DNA from: Breviolum minutum Mf 1.05b.01
Lineage: Eukaryota; Sar; Dinophyceae; Suessiales; Symbiodiniaceae
Direction: 5' to 3'
Length of the DNA stretch: 64,000 nt
NCBI GenBank assembly: GCA_000507305.1
Contig: DF241799.1
Location: 1 to 64,000, forward strand
Shown piece after piece: positions 10,745 to 21,558 of this stretch (its first letter is position 1; every line of letters starts with the position of its first letter). The position numbers and the translations under genes are program-made. The notes below the pieces were generated by a model that saw only the letters and a list, made by a program, of their open reading frames with translations, did no database searches and was not told where the DNA came from.

Positions 10745-11026
10745 ATTGATGTGACCTCCCTGCATCTTCCTGTGCCATGGGTTGATGTGACTTTTTCTGA
10801 GCTCTTACATATCGTATTTGCTGCCCATCGCCCATCGCTGCCTTTGCCTATTAAAGAAGCCTCCTATTGCACCTTATATCTGTTGGTATTTCTGATGGCC
10901 CTTGTTGCCAAGGCGCAGTCGATGTCTCTTCGACACATCCGAGTTTCAACTGGTGGTCTCAAATCCACGCATGATTGCGCTGACCACACCCAAGGCGTGC
11001 CAATTGAGGGGCTGTTGTGGTTGTAG
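10745..11026 (+). CDS. Terminal exon, hydrophobic segment
   Basis: A good acceptor (TTCTGTTTTAG) opens a 93-codon frame: IDVTSLHLPVPWVDVTFSEL, then YCTLYLLVFLMALVAKAQSM, and VSTGGLKSTHDCADHTQGVP before TAG at 11024-11026. The YCTLYLLVFLMALVA stretch could be membrane-embedded. A GTATTT inside it may instead be a donor. Unrecognised. Confidence 0.55.
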   Translation: MDVTSLHLPVPWVDVTFSELLHIVFAAHRPSLPLPIKEASYCTLYLLVFLMALVAKAQSMSLRHIRVSTGGLKSTHDCADHTQGVPIEGLLWL

Positions 11027-11392
11027 GAAAACACTTCAGTGGTGATGTTGTAAGGGCTGAATCATCCCTTATATGGTTTGGATTCAATTGGTAGGCAACT
11101 ACATATGACAAGGGATTTAAAAGTGAATGCATCCAAGTATTTTAAGTATTTTGGCATGGTGGACAGGGGGCCTTTAAAATTCTGCTCAGGACATTAAAAT
11201 ATATCCAGGCAGCATTGATGTTTGTATGAGTTCTGTATGTTGATGTTAAGCAAAACTTCTTGAAATGCCTTCATGAACTTCTAAAGCAACCAAAGCCACA
11301 CGACAGCTTTGATCAATTTTCAGTGTTGTTAAGGTTGATCTCCTTTGCATTGATATGACATAGTGCGGCCGACATGACTACTAGCATTGAAG

Positions 11393-12175
11393 TCAAAGCG
11401 CCCTGAAGGCGTTTGACCCTGAAGTCGTTCTACGCGCTGTCCATGTGGGCGCCAAGAGGCTGATGATGTTACTGAAATTAAGCAATTCAAGATTGAACCT
11501 TCAAGGAGCTAACATATCCCACCTCGGGAAAAGGAACATCATCTTGATTCAAACATGCTTTGAGAAAAAGGATATGTTAGTTCCCAGGAGGGTACGAAGG
11601 GGAAGAATTGAAGATATCATTGGATATTTGGCAGTTGTTCCTCATTGCGAAGACGCTTGTTGATGTTGTTGATGGAGGTCTAAAAGAATACATGTCTCAC
11701 AATCCTTGGTACGCGCCATTCAGCTTTGAATCTTACGTAACACGAGTACACTCTAATAGATATATTATGTATACTGTATATATACATATCATATATATTA
11801 TATACAGAATACATATATACATGCGCAAATGTACATATATGATAGAGGTATGAGTTTCTAAGCCTGTTACTCTTACTAGCACTCCTGAATACTGCAATCT
11901 ACACAAAGGAGTTTGCAAATGGTTGTATACGGCTATCTATCATGGATACACCCTGGAAGATTAGCATGGAACCTGAGAATACACCGGCGGAGGAGGAAAA
12001 TCATTAACAATCATTTTCAGGTTCTATGTTAATTCTCAGGGGTGTAGTCATAGCCCATGCTTCCAAAACTGCCAGGCATTCTGATTCTGTACGTCCTCCA
12101 TTGAAAACTCAGCCACTTGGACTGTGGGGACTTGATGGCCGGATTTGCGACCCTAAGAAGTACCAACTACAGTAA
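11393..12175 (+). CDS. Four-exon 3' end of a gene, two introns being MITEs
   Basis: Exon A 11393-11490 reads SALKAFDPEVVLRAVHVGAK then RLMMLLKLSNS. Exon B 11600-11745 reads EELKISLDIWQLFLIAKTLV then ...YAPFSFESYVTR. Exon C 11863-11944 reads PVTLTSTPEYCNLHKGVCKW then LYTAIYH. Exon D 12048-12175 reads IAHASKTARHSDSVRPPLKT then ...GRICDPKKYQLQ-TAA. All three junctions keep phase. Introns 1 and 3 are GA-AG and consist of TIR elements; intron 2 is GT-AG and holds an (AT)n tract. This is the best exon chain in the window. No domain recognised. Confidence 0.7.
11491..11599 (+). mobile_element. Introner (family 1) as a 109-nt GA-AG intron
   Basis: ACCTTCAAGGAGCTAACATA at the left pairs with the right end GGATATGTTAGTTCCCAGGA. 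Only about six bases on each side separate the TIRs from the inferred splice sites (donor GATTGA, acceptor ACGAAG). Exons on both sides join in phase. Confidence 0.7.
11750..11833. repeat. (AT)-rich array within an intron
   Basis: Interrupted TATATA/CATATA repeat between exons B and C of the gene above. Similar arrays occupy many introns in the window. Confidence 0.7.
11945..12047 (+). mobile_element. Introner (family 1) as a 103-nt GA-AG intron
   Basis: Starts GATACACCCTGGAAGATTAG and ends AATTCTCAGGGGTGTAG. The TIRs begin right at the TA dinucleotides, so the GA donor is the base pair before the left TA plus the A, and the acceptor is the right TA plus G. The flanking exons join in phase as CAT-G|TC-ATA. 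Confidence 0.75.
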
Positions 12176-12959
12176 ATACCAATGGTTTTTTGGTGGGCTT
12201 TGGATAGTGCTTGGGGTTATGGTGGGTTTTGTTGGTCGTGTTGGGGTGGTTGTTTTGTTGAATGATTTTATTGAGCAATCCATGAGAAGATAACATCAAA
12301 GTGTTCCAAGGATTGTCCTTTCCATCTTCCATAACGCAACATTAGGACCCTGCTTTGAAGCAACATAACGAGAGTTGGTGATGTAACCAGCCACATAAAT
12401 TAGGAGTTGGCAGATTTGGCCTCGTGTTATGTATTTTTTGGATATGGTGTGTAGGAATTCAGTGTACAAGCTATCGGAAAACAACATGGGAAACAACTGT
12501 CAATTGATGCTTGCAGTCTTGTTCCTTGAGACCCAGAACTAGAGCTCATAGCTGGGGACCAAGTTGTTTTCGTCACGCATGAAAACACCACGCCTGCAGG
12601 CACCAAGAGGCCTGCAAAGTGGCATTCTGGTGAGAGAATTGGAATGATTGGTGGATTCACCAAAATCTATATAATTTTGTTATTTATTATCTATTATTTT
12701 GTTATTTGATGGTCTTATTAATAGTCTCTTGAATCTCTTGAATTTGTCACATCCTGGATTTTTTTGGAAATTCATGAAATGGATCTTAAATTCACACATG
12801 AGTTCATGTACCAAAGGAGGAAGAGCTGAAAAGCCGTCTCCATTATGATGCACCTCCAAGGGTGAATTTACGTAAAATTTGACGCGCATCTAAATGGAGG
12901 TATGTTTGTCCCTGGAAGCCAATTTTCGGTTTGTGTCAGGGTCGATCAACTCCTTATTT

Positions 12960-13040
12960 GGGATGGTCATCCCACCTTTACTAGGGAATCCTTATTATAA
13001 TGGGTATAAAAACCCCTACTATTGGGTTGATGACCATCCC
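12960..13040. repeat. GGGATGGTCATC hairpin family, copy 1
   Basis: GGGATGGTCATCCCACC at the left matches GATGACCATCCC at the right, with an internal 'gggtataaaaacccc' palindrome. The second copy is at 23773-23872. Confidence 0.7.
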
Positions 13041-13827
13041 ATATTACATGGAAATGATGCACACATATTCAAGATATAGCTCTATGGTTCAACGGGAGTC
13101 GTTGGATGTGTTTTTTATATTTCTTTTTCGGCGACTCCCAATCTCCATTTCTCACCGCAGGATCAACAGCATGGCCATGTGGGAAGCCTCAGAGCTGTTT
13201 TTTAGGTCCATCCATGTGGTCCATGACATGCCAGATGAGAAGTTTCTCCCAAAAATGACATGGTCAGAAGTCTATGGGGATGTTCCAGGCCCGGATGTTT
13301 TTTTGTTTTGTTTTGATGGTTATATGGAAGCAAATGCCGAAACATTTGGAGAATGACTCCAACAAACTCGATGATGAAACGCACTTTGCAATGACTCCAA
13401 GAAATCAAGTGACTCCAAGGCATTTGCAATCACAGTTTTCGTAGGGTGAACTATGGTGGGTTGGCTCAAAAATCGAAAACACTATGGAAGGACTTTGGGA
13501 CTCCCTTCATCTTCCATAGCTAGGAGTCCCATATGAAAACCGATCAGTTTTTTTCCTGTAAAAAAATATCATCAGCTAAACTATCTGGGGTTTCCCCCAA
13601 CCTTAAGGCAGCAGAGGTGGAACGACTTGGTGGTAAAGAGGTCGGGGTCCACCAGACCTGGAGTTTTGTTGGATGACCTGAAGCTGAAGATGGGTTAAAT
13701 CTGGGCAAATTAGAACAACCTCTCAGCCCTTTCGGTTGGTACCTTAAAAAAAATGGCTGGCCAATTGGAATCCGAGAATCACTCCCAATCCATCTCCCCA
13801 AAGATTCAGGTGAAGGAATTGATACCT

Positions 13828-13938
13828 AGATGGTGGTGGGTTTCAAATAAATTGTTTATTTTCATCCCGATCCCTGGGGAAGATGAACCCATTTTTGACT
13901 ATGTCTTTTTCAAGTGGGTTGTTTCAACCACCAACTAG
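13828..13938 (+). mobile_element. CTAG-TGGTGGTTTCAA element in a probable intron
   Basis: Left CTAGATGGTGGTGGGTTTCA and right TCAACCACCAACTAG are inverted repeats. The right end gives an acceptor followed by ILICPNVEVPSGGVFLV-stop. A phase-0 donor would be GTTTCA after ...KELIPRWWW. If so, the element's own ends supply both splice sites. Confidence 0.5.
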
Positions 13939-15080
13939 ATACTAATTTGCCCAAATGTTGAAGTTCCAAGTGGTGGTGTCTTTTTAGTCTGACAGATTTC
14001 CAGGTTGAGCCATCCCTTCTTGAAAAAAGGGGCCCTGGCAATGGTAGGGGATGAAATCCTACCCAGTTGTATAGGAAATATTTCATAAACCATGAAATAA
14101 GGATCCCTATGAACCACCCCAAGGATTCAATGGAAAGTAAGGGACCCCGGGCTTTTTTTGTGAATTTGGTTGCTTCATACAGTACATACTGCATAGTGAG
14201 TCCGTAGATGGCTAGCCACACCACTCCAAAGTTGGGTGGAGGCCATGATCAATCGAGACTAATGGGAGTGGCGATCGCCATCTACTTTCCAGGTGGTATT
14301 ACAAATACATGCACGGAAATTTAGGCAATTTGACATCGTTGGTCTTCATACATCAACAAAATTATGACCCAAAATCCATTTAAGACAAACATCAACAACC
14401 CAACATTTTCAAAAGATTTTACGAGTTGTACTCGTACACTTCCAAAATGTCCCCCAAAAAATCATCCCAAAACAAAAACCCATCTCTCCATATAAAACCC
14501 TGGATGGCGCCCTTATCCATCGCAATTGGCCATGGATGTCGGTCAAGGTGAGCATGGCCAAAAAAGTCATCCATGAGTTGATGCCCAAGTTTACGGAGAA
14601 GGCCGGCGACAAAAATTGGGGCTTAGCAAAAAATCAATATGGTGAAGATTGGCAGCAAACAAATGGCGGAAGTCTTTCGCCACTTGTTGGAAGTGGCGGA
14701 AGATATCAAAATTGATGTCGACCTTGTACAATTAGTTGAACAGTGGCTTGATGATATCCTACATTGATGACCTGTTCTCATAATTTGCATCCTCGTGTTT
14801 TCTTTGCTTTTTGGGAACTCTAGGCGGTGTCATTTGCATGTGGGCACAGATATGCAGATATACAGAATGATACAAACAAAAACAGTAATGATATTATCTG
14901 TACACATCAGTTGGGCCTTTTTTTATCTACAATCAGGCCTGCATTGGGCTTTGTAGCGAATTGCATAGCTCTCTTCCTTTGCCACCATCTGCACAGAACT
15001 GCTTTCCGTTGCAAGTCACGAAGTCACTACTTTCAGGACATGTAAAACCGATGCCGAAGCCGAAGCATGACAACATTCTT

Positions 15081-15183
15081 CTAGGTGGTGGTTTCAAACA
15101 TTGTTTATTTTCACCCCGAAAATTGGGGAAGATTCCCATTTTGACTCATTTTGTTCAAAGGGGTTGGTTCAACCACCAACTAG
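15081..15183. repeat. CTAG-TGGTGGTTTCAA family copy
   Basis: CTAGGTGGTGGTTTCAAACA at the left is matched by TTCAACCACCAACTAG at the right, flanking the shared 'tttcacccc...ggggaagat' core. Both ends show CTAG. Confidence 0.65.
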
Positions 15184-16604
15184 TTTTGCGTAATGGCCTG
15201 GGAAAGGGCACGACTGCCTCTTACTGCATGCACAGGTGATTGATCTCATTGAGGACCTTGTGGGTGGGAGGTGAAAATAGCAACTTGGTGTGAGGAGTAT
15301 CCAAAGCAATTGGCTACCTTTATGCCTATATACTGACGTGTGTACTTGTATATTATACGTCTTATATGTATAATATATACATGTACACGAAATTTGTGTA
15401 TAGGTTTGCAAATTATGAATACATCCGGAAGATCCATTTAGCAAGGAAGGGTTGACAATGGTTCATACATGCACGAGACACTGTTAATCGATCCGGCCTC
15501 CAAAATACGATATCTTCCAAGTGCATCAAAAGTCGTGATTGTAAAAACGACTGGAGCTGTTCTTTGCAAAACAACACATGCGTGTGGAGATTTGGCACGT
15601 TTAGCCCCCCAAAGCACAACTAGATAACTTACCGATCAACAACCTGTCAGACAAGCCTCCTTGCCAGGAGGGTCTTACGTTGATGCATGAGCATTCTAGT
15701 TGAAGACCATGTTACTTGAACACATTTCACAACCTGTTTTAACCCTATTTCAAATGTGGGGATCTCAAAAGTGCCACATGCTACATGTTGAGGTTTGGAA
15801 AGGTCTCTAAAAAACAATAATTACTCAACACTTTCATGTTCCTGAAGAGATGCTCTTCCCCTGTCTCGTCGAAGGGGTGTCGACATTTTTCCCCCGCACG
15901 GCAACGAAAACGTCGTTGTCAGGATCGATGCTTCAAATTCGAACGTCAATCAAAGGGTCTCGATGAGCAGCTTTTGCAGGCCGGCAAAATCCTTGGCTCA
16001 ATGGGTTTTCAGAAGATGGCAGTCGATGGTACCAACAGAATGTAAGACAGAAATCATCAAATGTGACTAGGAAACCTAGGGCTTTTAGGTTTTTTAGATT
16101 ATTTGAAGAAAATTCTCCGGAAATTACATGTTGATTCAATCTTTTCTCCCGGGTTCGGAATCAGATGAAATCACGTCCAAGATGTACTGGTTTATCGAAA
16201 AATGGGGTCCCATGTGCAACACTCCAACTTTTCGTTGTTTTGTCACTTGGAGAATTACACGTCCCATTCACAACATATACCCTCTGCTGGAAACTAACAT
16301 ATAGTCATCCAAAGGATCCACTTTTGAGTCTCCCGTTTGGTGAAAAAATGGATTCGTTCCCGTTTGAGAGGGTATTTTTTTCTCAAGCGCTGGTTAAGGG
16401 TCAAGGGTCCCGCCTTTTGTAGGTGAATCCCTTTTTCGAGGTTTCAGGTTGCAGGATGGATCCTATCATGCCACTTTTTCATAAAGATCCTGTCAAGTCT
16501 GGGAGGCTTCATGTTCCAGCAAATTCTTTGGAAGTGTGCAGATAGGCATCATATATATATATGTATATATATATATAGATATTATATATACAATATATAT
16601 ATAT

Positions 16605-16713
16605 CCCATAGGATAACCATAGAATCCATGTATGATATGTTTACCTACATTTACCCGTATACCATAAAAATCAACCAAATGTACGGAGATATACCATACA
16701 TGGATGGTATGGG
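16605..16713. repeat. CCCATAGGATCC foldback element, diverged copy
   Basis: CCCATAGGAT...ATCCATGTATGATATG at the left faces CATACATGGATGGTATGGG at the right around the family's conserved 'accataaaaatcaaccaaatgta' loop region. It directly follows an (AT)n array at about 16552-16604. Confidence 0.6.
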
Positions 16714-18256
16714 TGAACTTGTCAAACATGAACCACCCCCGAAACATGGATTGGATGGACGGGACTTGCATTGGTGTGTTGGACAGCAAATTGATGCGGA
16801 TGTCACAGATATTCAATTACGCAGATGCCGCAAAAACATCGGTCAATGGTCAGATTTTTTTGTAGTCTAGAAGATTACAGTTGAATATGTTGAATTTCAA
16901 TCCTCATCCTCATTGCATTACCAATTATTAGAGATTAGACTCCTCAATCTATGAGCCTTTGCCGAAGTTGACGAAATTCAATGTTCTACACAATGTTCTC
17001 AGTTTCCATTGGAGTCTGTTTCTACAATTTGCAATCTTCCATGCCGCATTTTTCTCAAATTGTGTAGCTACGAATTGGGATTTAACCTCTGCTGATTGAA
17101 GGCCACCAGAGAGCACGAACACGACTTCATCATTGCGATGCTGCGACAGTCTGTGTCCGGGGGCTCATGAAGCACAAGGCAGTCGATGAAAACAAAAGGA
17201 TGTGAAGGTTGTGAATTTATTAGAGACAACATGTGCAACTTCTATGCACTGAAGCGGATTCAAGGATGAGCTTTGCAAATCTATTACATGCATAAGAATA
17301 AGATGGCATAAGTCATTCAACATGCATCAAAAAATTGCCTTTTGTCAATATTCAGTTTTCCCTTAGCTGAACTTGTGGTGCTTTTATTTTAAAGACTTGG
17401 ACCTAAACTTGAGGTCCTTTGTGATGCTGGATGTTTTCTTGGACAAGTTGGAAGTGGATAATGCTGACATGCTCTACGTGCAACATCCCTCCATGGTGGA
17501 AGTTTCTTGACCCCTATGGCTGGCGAGCTGCAGCCGTACTAAGCGCTTAGACCTCCGAGGTCTTTTTGCCAAAAATCACCATGAGCAATGAAAAAAGGGC
17601 CCCAAACGGTGGTTGTTTCGGGGATTAATTTGTTAGGGGATGTTATACATAACACAGTTATGTGGGGATTTCCTAACATACCATGAAATAAGGATCCCGT
17701 TTTTTTAACAACCAGGATGACTCATGGAAAGTAGGGGACTAAGGCCGGACTTTTTTTCAACGCTCACATGGCAGGGAGGAGCCTTAGATCTTGGGATAGA
17801 GGTGAGAGAGATCAGATGTTAGACCATTAGTCTAGAAGTGTCCAGGATATCCCCGGGCATTCCTTCTACCCAGATTCGATTTAAGTAAGCCATGATGTTT
17901 ATCACAAAATATCACAGTAGATTTTTGTTCCTTCTATGATTTTCTAGATTGATTTGCTTAGTCATGGATAGTCAGGATATTTTTGGTTGAGATGATGAAT
18001 CTTCCCAGGGTCTAAAATTTGAGCAAAAAAAATCACCAAAAGCAGACCCTGGGGGACAACATTTGCCTTTTTCGGGAGGATCTAGGTACGTTTTGCTGAT
18101 GTTTTTTGTTTCAAACGAACTCCGGCTTGAGGTTTTCGAAGCTATCCAAGAGGATTCCATCGACCATGACGAGCTTGATGATGTGCCAAGGAAAGTCAAC
18201 ATGGTGGAAAATTGGAAAAGTACGAAAGTGAAGTCAATACAATATTTTTTCTTGTA

Positions 18257-18292
18257 AATGTAGGTAAATATACCATACATGGATCCTATGGG
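18257..18292. repeat. Solo half of a CCCATAGGATCC element
   Basis: Only the right arm (TGTAGGTAAATATACC...ATGGATCCTATGGG) is present. The matching left arm is missing, so this is a truncated copy. Confidence 0.65.
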
Positions 18293-18613
18293 ATAATGAT
18301 TCAGTTTCTTTCCAAGTGTTTCTTCCAATTCTATTATTTTTTTTAATCTTGAAAGCACTGTATTTCTTGATGGTTGGATGGAACCCTTGTAAAAGAGAAA
18401 GTTTCATAGAGTTGGCAAAAAGCTGCTCTTTCCTATGTAGTGGTTGGAAGATTCACGCCCTGGAGAAGCATTGGATTGTTGAAATACTCTGATGCAGCGT
18501 GTCACAATTAGGGAGTTCTTATTAATTTAAGATATGTACAGGTTCATATTTAATATAACATACATATATATATATACACACGTATATTGCATGGGAAGAT
18601 CAAGTCAAAATAG

Positions 18614-19124
18614 ACTCCTACTGTGCCTATGCCGAAACAAACATTTTGTGGTTCCAGGCCAAATATCTTGCACCTTCGCACAAGTCGTTCCCTCCATCAA
18701 TCCCAACTTCATCGTATCTTCCATCAATCACTGTTTACCATCCGGTGAACTAACATAGCAATGGAAATCCACCTCTTCCAATAGGAAGTACATCTACAAA
18801 TGGTGGGTTTTCCATTGCTATGTTAGTTTTCCGGAGGGTAGCTGGGTGCCTGGCAGGATCTTGAAGCGTCGTATCGATGATGGTGGTGACTCAGAGGATG
18901 GTGTACTGGTCTCCCAGTTGGGGAGGGTTGATGATTGATAATGGTGTCACTGGATTCAGCAACCTTTTAAACTTAACATTGTCAGGCAAACAAAACAAGA
19001 CTGTACACCACTGGATTTCCAAGAGATCAATGACATCACTGCAACTACTCTTTCTCCAACAATCATGGTTTCAGGGAACATGACCCCCTTTGACACATGT
19101 TCCGCTGAAAACATGCTATGTTAG
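18614..19124 (+). CDS. Multi-exon segment with an introner and a 33-nt intron
   Basis: Exon 18614-18732 reads TPTVPMPKQTFCGSRPNILH... Exon 18842-18926 reads WVPGRILKRRIDDGGDSEDG then VLVSQLGR. Exon 18960-19121 reads QPFKLNIVRQTKQDCTPLDF, INDITATTLSPTIMVSGNMT and PFDTCSAENMLC before TAG at 19122. The first intron is a MITE (GT-AG), the second is 33 nt (GTTGAT...TTCAG); both keep phase. A further exon candidate, 19127-19216, reads KVILQDFTSQQHLELNGPMD up to GTAAGC. Product unrecognised. Confidence 0.6.
18733..18841 (+). mobile_element. Introner (family 1) as a 109-nt GT-AG intron
   Basis: The TIRs TACCATCCGGTGAACTAACA and TGTTAGTTTTCCGGAGGGTA enclose the family core (caataggaagtacatcta). The donor GTTTAC and acceptor GGGTAG lie within four bases of the TIRs, so the element is the intron. 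Confidence 0.7.
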
Positions 19125-19765
19125 AGGGAAGGTCATACTCCAGGATTTCACCAGCCAACAGCATCTCGAGTTGAATGGACCTATGGATTTACACCGATAC
19201 ACAGTGGTATTGGCAGGTAAGCAGGTATGTACCAAGAATGAAATCATGGTATCTTTTCAACTGCATTTTACGACAACGGTTTTGCCCAAATCCGGAGAAA
19301 TCGTACCTGATATGTGTCATGTTTGTGAACTGTGGCCTTCCAGAGTTTGAAACACGAGATTCATCCTGTGTCAAATCTTGTCAAACGCGGAGAAACGAGA
19401 GGCTGAAACGAGGAAGAGGTCCTGGGCATCCATCCTTTGAGCACGGAATAAGTAGAAGGCAGCGCAAATGTTGGAATGAATTTTACTATACTTGTTTTTT
19501 TTTAATTTTCGTTAGTCGAACAAAGATTGTAACTAGATTTGGATGTGAAATTGTTTGAACATGTAAGATGTGGATATACATTTCCAAAGAGGATATTTCA
19601 GCGAACATGCATAATGGTTGTTTACCCATTTCGGATTATTACTGATACTTGTGGCGATCGGACCATCAACCGGCCCCTAAGGTCCGAGAATTATTACCCA
19701 TGGAGGTGCGTCATCTCAGCGCGAAACCCGTTTCAGCGGGTTGGGAAGTATAGCAATTAATATGA

Positions 19766-19971
19766 TACCCCCCCGAAGATTCACATGTCACCTGAAAAGC
19801 CCATAGGATCCATGTATGGTATATTTACCTACATTCACCACAAAAATCAACCAAATGTAGGTATACATACCATACATGGATCCTATGGGAAGGGACCTTT
19901 TCAAAAGGAAAACCATCATTTCCTTCCAACCAGCAACTTTCAGGGGGATATGTTGGTTTTTCAGGGGTGTA
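19766..19971. mobile_element. Family 1 MITE containing a nested hairpin element
   Basis: The outer element runs from TACCCCCCGAAGATTCACAT to TTTTTCAGGGGTGTA. At 19800-19889 it is interrupted by a CCCATAGGATCC element flanked on both sides by AAG, a likely 3-bp target duplication. Removing the inner unit restores a family 1 element of normal length (about 113 bp). Confidence 0.7.
19800..19889. mobile_element. CCCATAGGATCC foldback element (inner, nested copy)
   Basis: Ends CCCATAGGATCCATGTATGG and CCATACATGGATCCTATGGG are near-perfect inverted repeats around a short 'aaaaatcaacc' loop. AAG directly repeats on both flanks. Confidence 0.75.
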
Positions 19972-19977
19972 ATTAAG

Positions 19978-20122
19978 TGAATCTTTGGATTGGTCTATCA
20001 TGGTTTATCCAAACAGAAGCACAGTTTGGTATATGATTTTGGAATCCAGGCTGACACTTGGAGTCGCAGAGTTGAATTTATCCAGTTGTGTCTTTACTCA
20101 ATCTATAATGTCCATAATCTAA
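19978..20122 (+). CDS. C-terminal exon after the nested MITE
   Basis: Just past the MITE end GGGGTGTAATTAAG, the frame reads ESLDWSIMVYPNRSTVWYMI, then LESRLTLGVAELNLSSCVFT and QSIMSII-TAA. The upstream exon could be the open segment 19545-19750 (FPKRIFQRTCIMVVYPFRII), but its donor was not fixed. Unrecognised. Confidence 0.5.
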
Positions 20123-20474
20123 ACTCTAGGAATTAGATTATCGCACAAACTGGTACCTATATAGCATTTAGTTGATACAAAGCAACTATAGGTACCTATC
20201 CAAGTTGCTTTATACATTTTTCTGATTATCCAGTTTTGTCTAGCAACTTATTGTCACTAGCAAAACTCCTCTAGATCCATGGCTTCAGACTTCCGTGATG
20301 AAACTCATGATAAGGAAGCAAGAAGCAATCTCTTGCCGTTGGAAAAGCAACGATACATTTTATCCAGTATCCCATCTTCAGAATGTTTGAAACATCAACA
20401 GTAGGCTAGTAGGCTAGTTTTTTAAACATGTGTGCGCAGATGGTTTAAAGATATTTCAGATGTAAATTTCATAA

Positions 20475-20584
20475 CACCCCGGAAACCTAACATGACTGAC
20501 TGGCTGGAAAATCCCCATTTTCAATAGGAAATACATCTTCATTCATGGTGGATTTTCCATTGTCATGTTAGTTTTGGAGGGTGG
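20475..20584. mobile_element. Family 1 MITE
   Basis: Left CACCCCGGAAACCTAACATG and right CATGTTAGTTTTGGAGGGTG flank the core 'tcaataggaaatacatcttc'. Coding sequence starts about 70 bp downstream. Confidence 0.65.
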
Positions 20585-20653
20585 TAAATTTGGCATCAAG
20601 ATGCACTCAGAAACCTACGTGACTCGTGACCGCCATGTTCCAAATCCCCTAAG

Positions 20654-21276
20654 GATCGGCAATTCTTGGTGCAAACTTGGATCATGCTAGGGGACCGAGA
20701 GCTTTGGAGATCTTGGAAGAAACTTTCAAAGAAAAAACAGGCGATTCTTTGCGTCAGCTTGGTGAGTTATTTTTGTTAATACTTGTAGTATCTTTTGGTG
20801 TTTCAATATGTATTGCATAGACAGCATTGTTATTATTGTCTTTCTTTTTGTGTTTCTTTATTAGGGTGTAAGGATGTTTGCTCTCTCCTTCTTACAACTG
20901 AGGCGCCTGTGTCACGCAATCCGGACGGTAGCTTTCCTTGGCATTCAAAAGATGGATATCCTAAGCGCAACCGATGGTCAGGGTCTCAGGGTGTTTTAAT
21001 GGTCGGGGGGGTGTTTGATTTTGGGAGTCAATATTACCCATAGGATCCATGTATGATATATTATTATATATTCATATATATATATACCTGCATTTGGTTG
21101 ATTTTCATGGTAAGTGTAGGTAAATATACCAATCCCATGGATCCTATGGGTTAGGCAGCCGTGGATTTCCGAGGATATCATGACACGCATTCGGATCATG
21201 CACATGTCCAGCCAGTTCAGACCCTGGCCACTCCAACTGTAGGTGTAGAAGATGACCAGGCCCGGGGAAACTGTGG
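20654..21276 (+). CDS. Three exons, one intron carrying a CCCATAGG element
   Basis: Exon 20654-20761 reads SAILGANLDHARGPRALEIL then EETFKEKTGDSLRQL to GTGAGT. Exon 20865-20992 reads CKDVCSLLLTTEAPVSRNPD then GSFPWHSKDGYPKRNRWSGS. Exon 21155-21276 reads AAVDFRGYHDTHSDHAHVQP then VQTLATPTVGVEDDQARGNC to GTGAGG. Phases agree throughout. The third exon's acceptor is TTAG immediately after the hairpin element. Product unrecognised. Confidence 0.65.
21037..21150. mobile_element. CCCATAGGATCC foldback element inside an intron
   Basis: CCCATAGGATCCATGTATGA and ACCAATCCCATGGATCCTAT(GGG) form the arms. TTA occurs directly on both flanks (3-bp target duplication). The right TTA plus the next G is the splice acceptor of the following exon. 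Confidence 0.75.
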
Positions 21277-21558
21277 GTGAGGTGTTTGTAAATCACTCTC
21301 ATGTATTTTGTTCAGAAACGTAAACATGGATAAAGATGGTTTATCATGAATTATCAACATGATAACTGTGTATATATACAGTAGTTGTTATTGGTGACGA
21401 TTGACAATGCTGATCATTATCATTATGAGACTTAGTACTGAATTACAATTAGATGTGAATTGTGCAAAGTTTCATTGTTTGAAAAAATAACACTGAAAAA
21501 TAACATCCGTCCTCACTCTTATCATCGACAAGATTTTCAAAAATGTCAAGATCAACAA

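Larger units (their letters stand above)
12176..18613. other. Gene-poor stretch rich in MITEs
   Basis: This 6.4-kb interval holds copies of at least four hairpin families and (AT)n tracts. Weak coding candidates are about 13801-13830 with 13939-13989 (ILICPNVEVPSGGVFLV-stop after ACCAACTAG), 15836-16045, 16165-16422 and 18063-18257 (NELRLEVFEAIQEDSIDHDE). None was joined into a gene with confidence. Confidence 0.4.

Noticed and set aside
13440..13470. Possible spliced-leader relic (TTGGCTCAA)
   Set aside because: Only nine bases agree with the dinoflagellate spliced-leader end, and the upstream part is missing. The same short match recurs by chance near 15990 and 25088.
16165..16422. GVPCATL motif as a second PCSSW-family gene
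   Set aside because: Only four residues agree; no LEQP or glycine motif follows.
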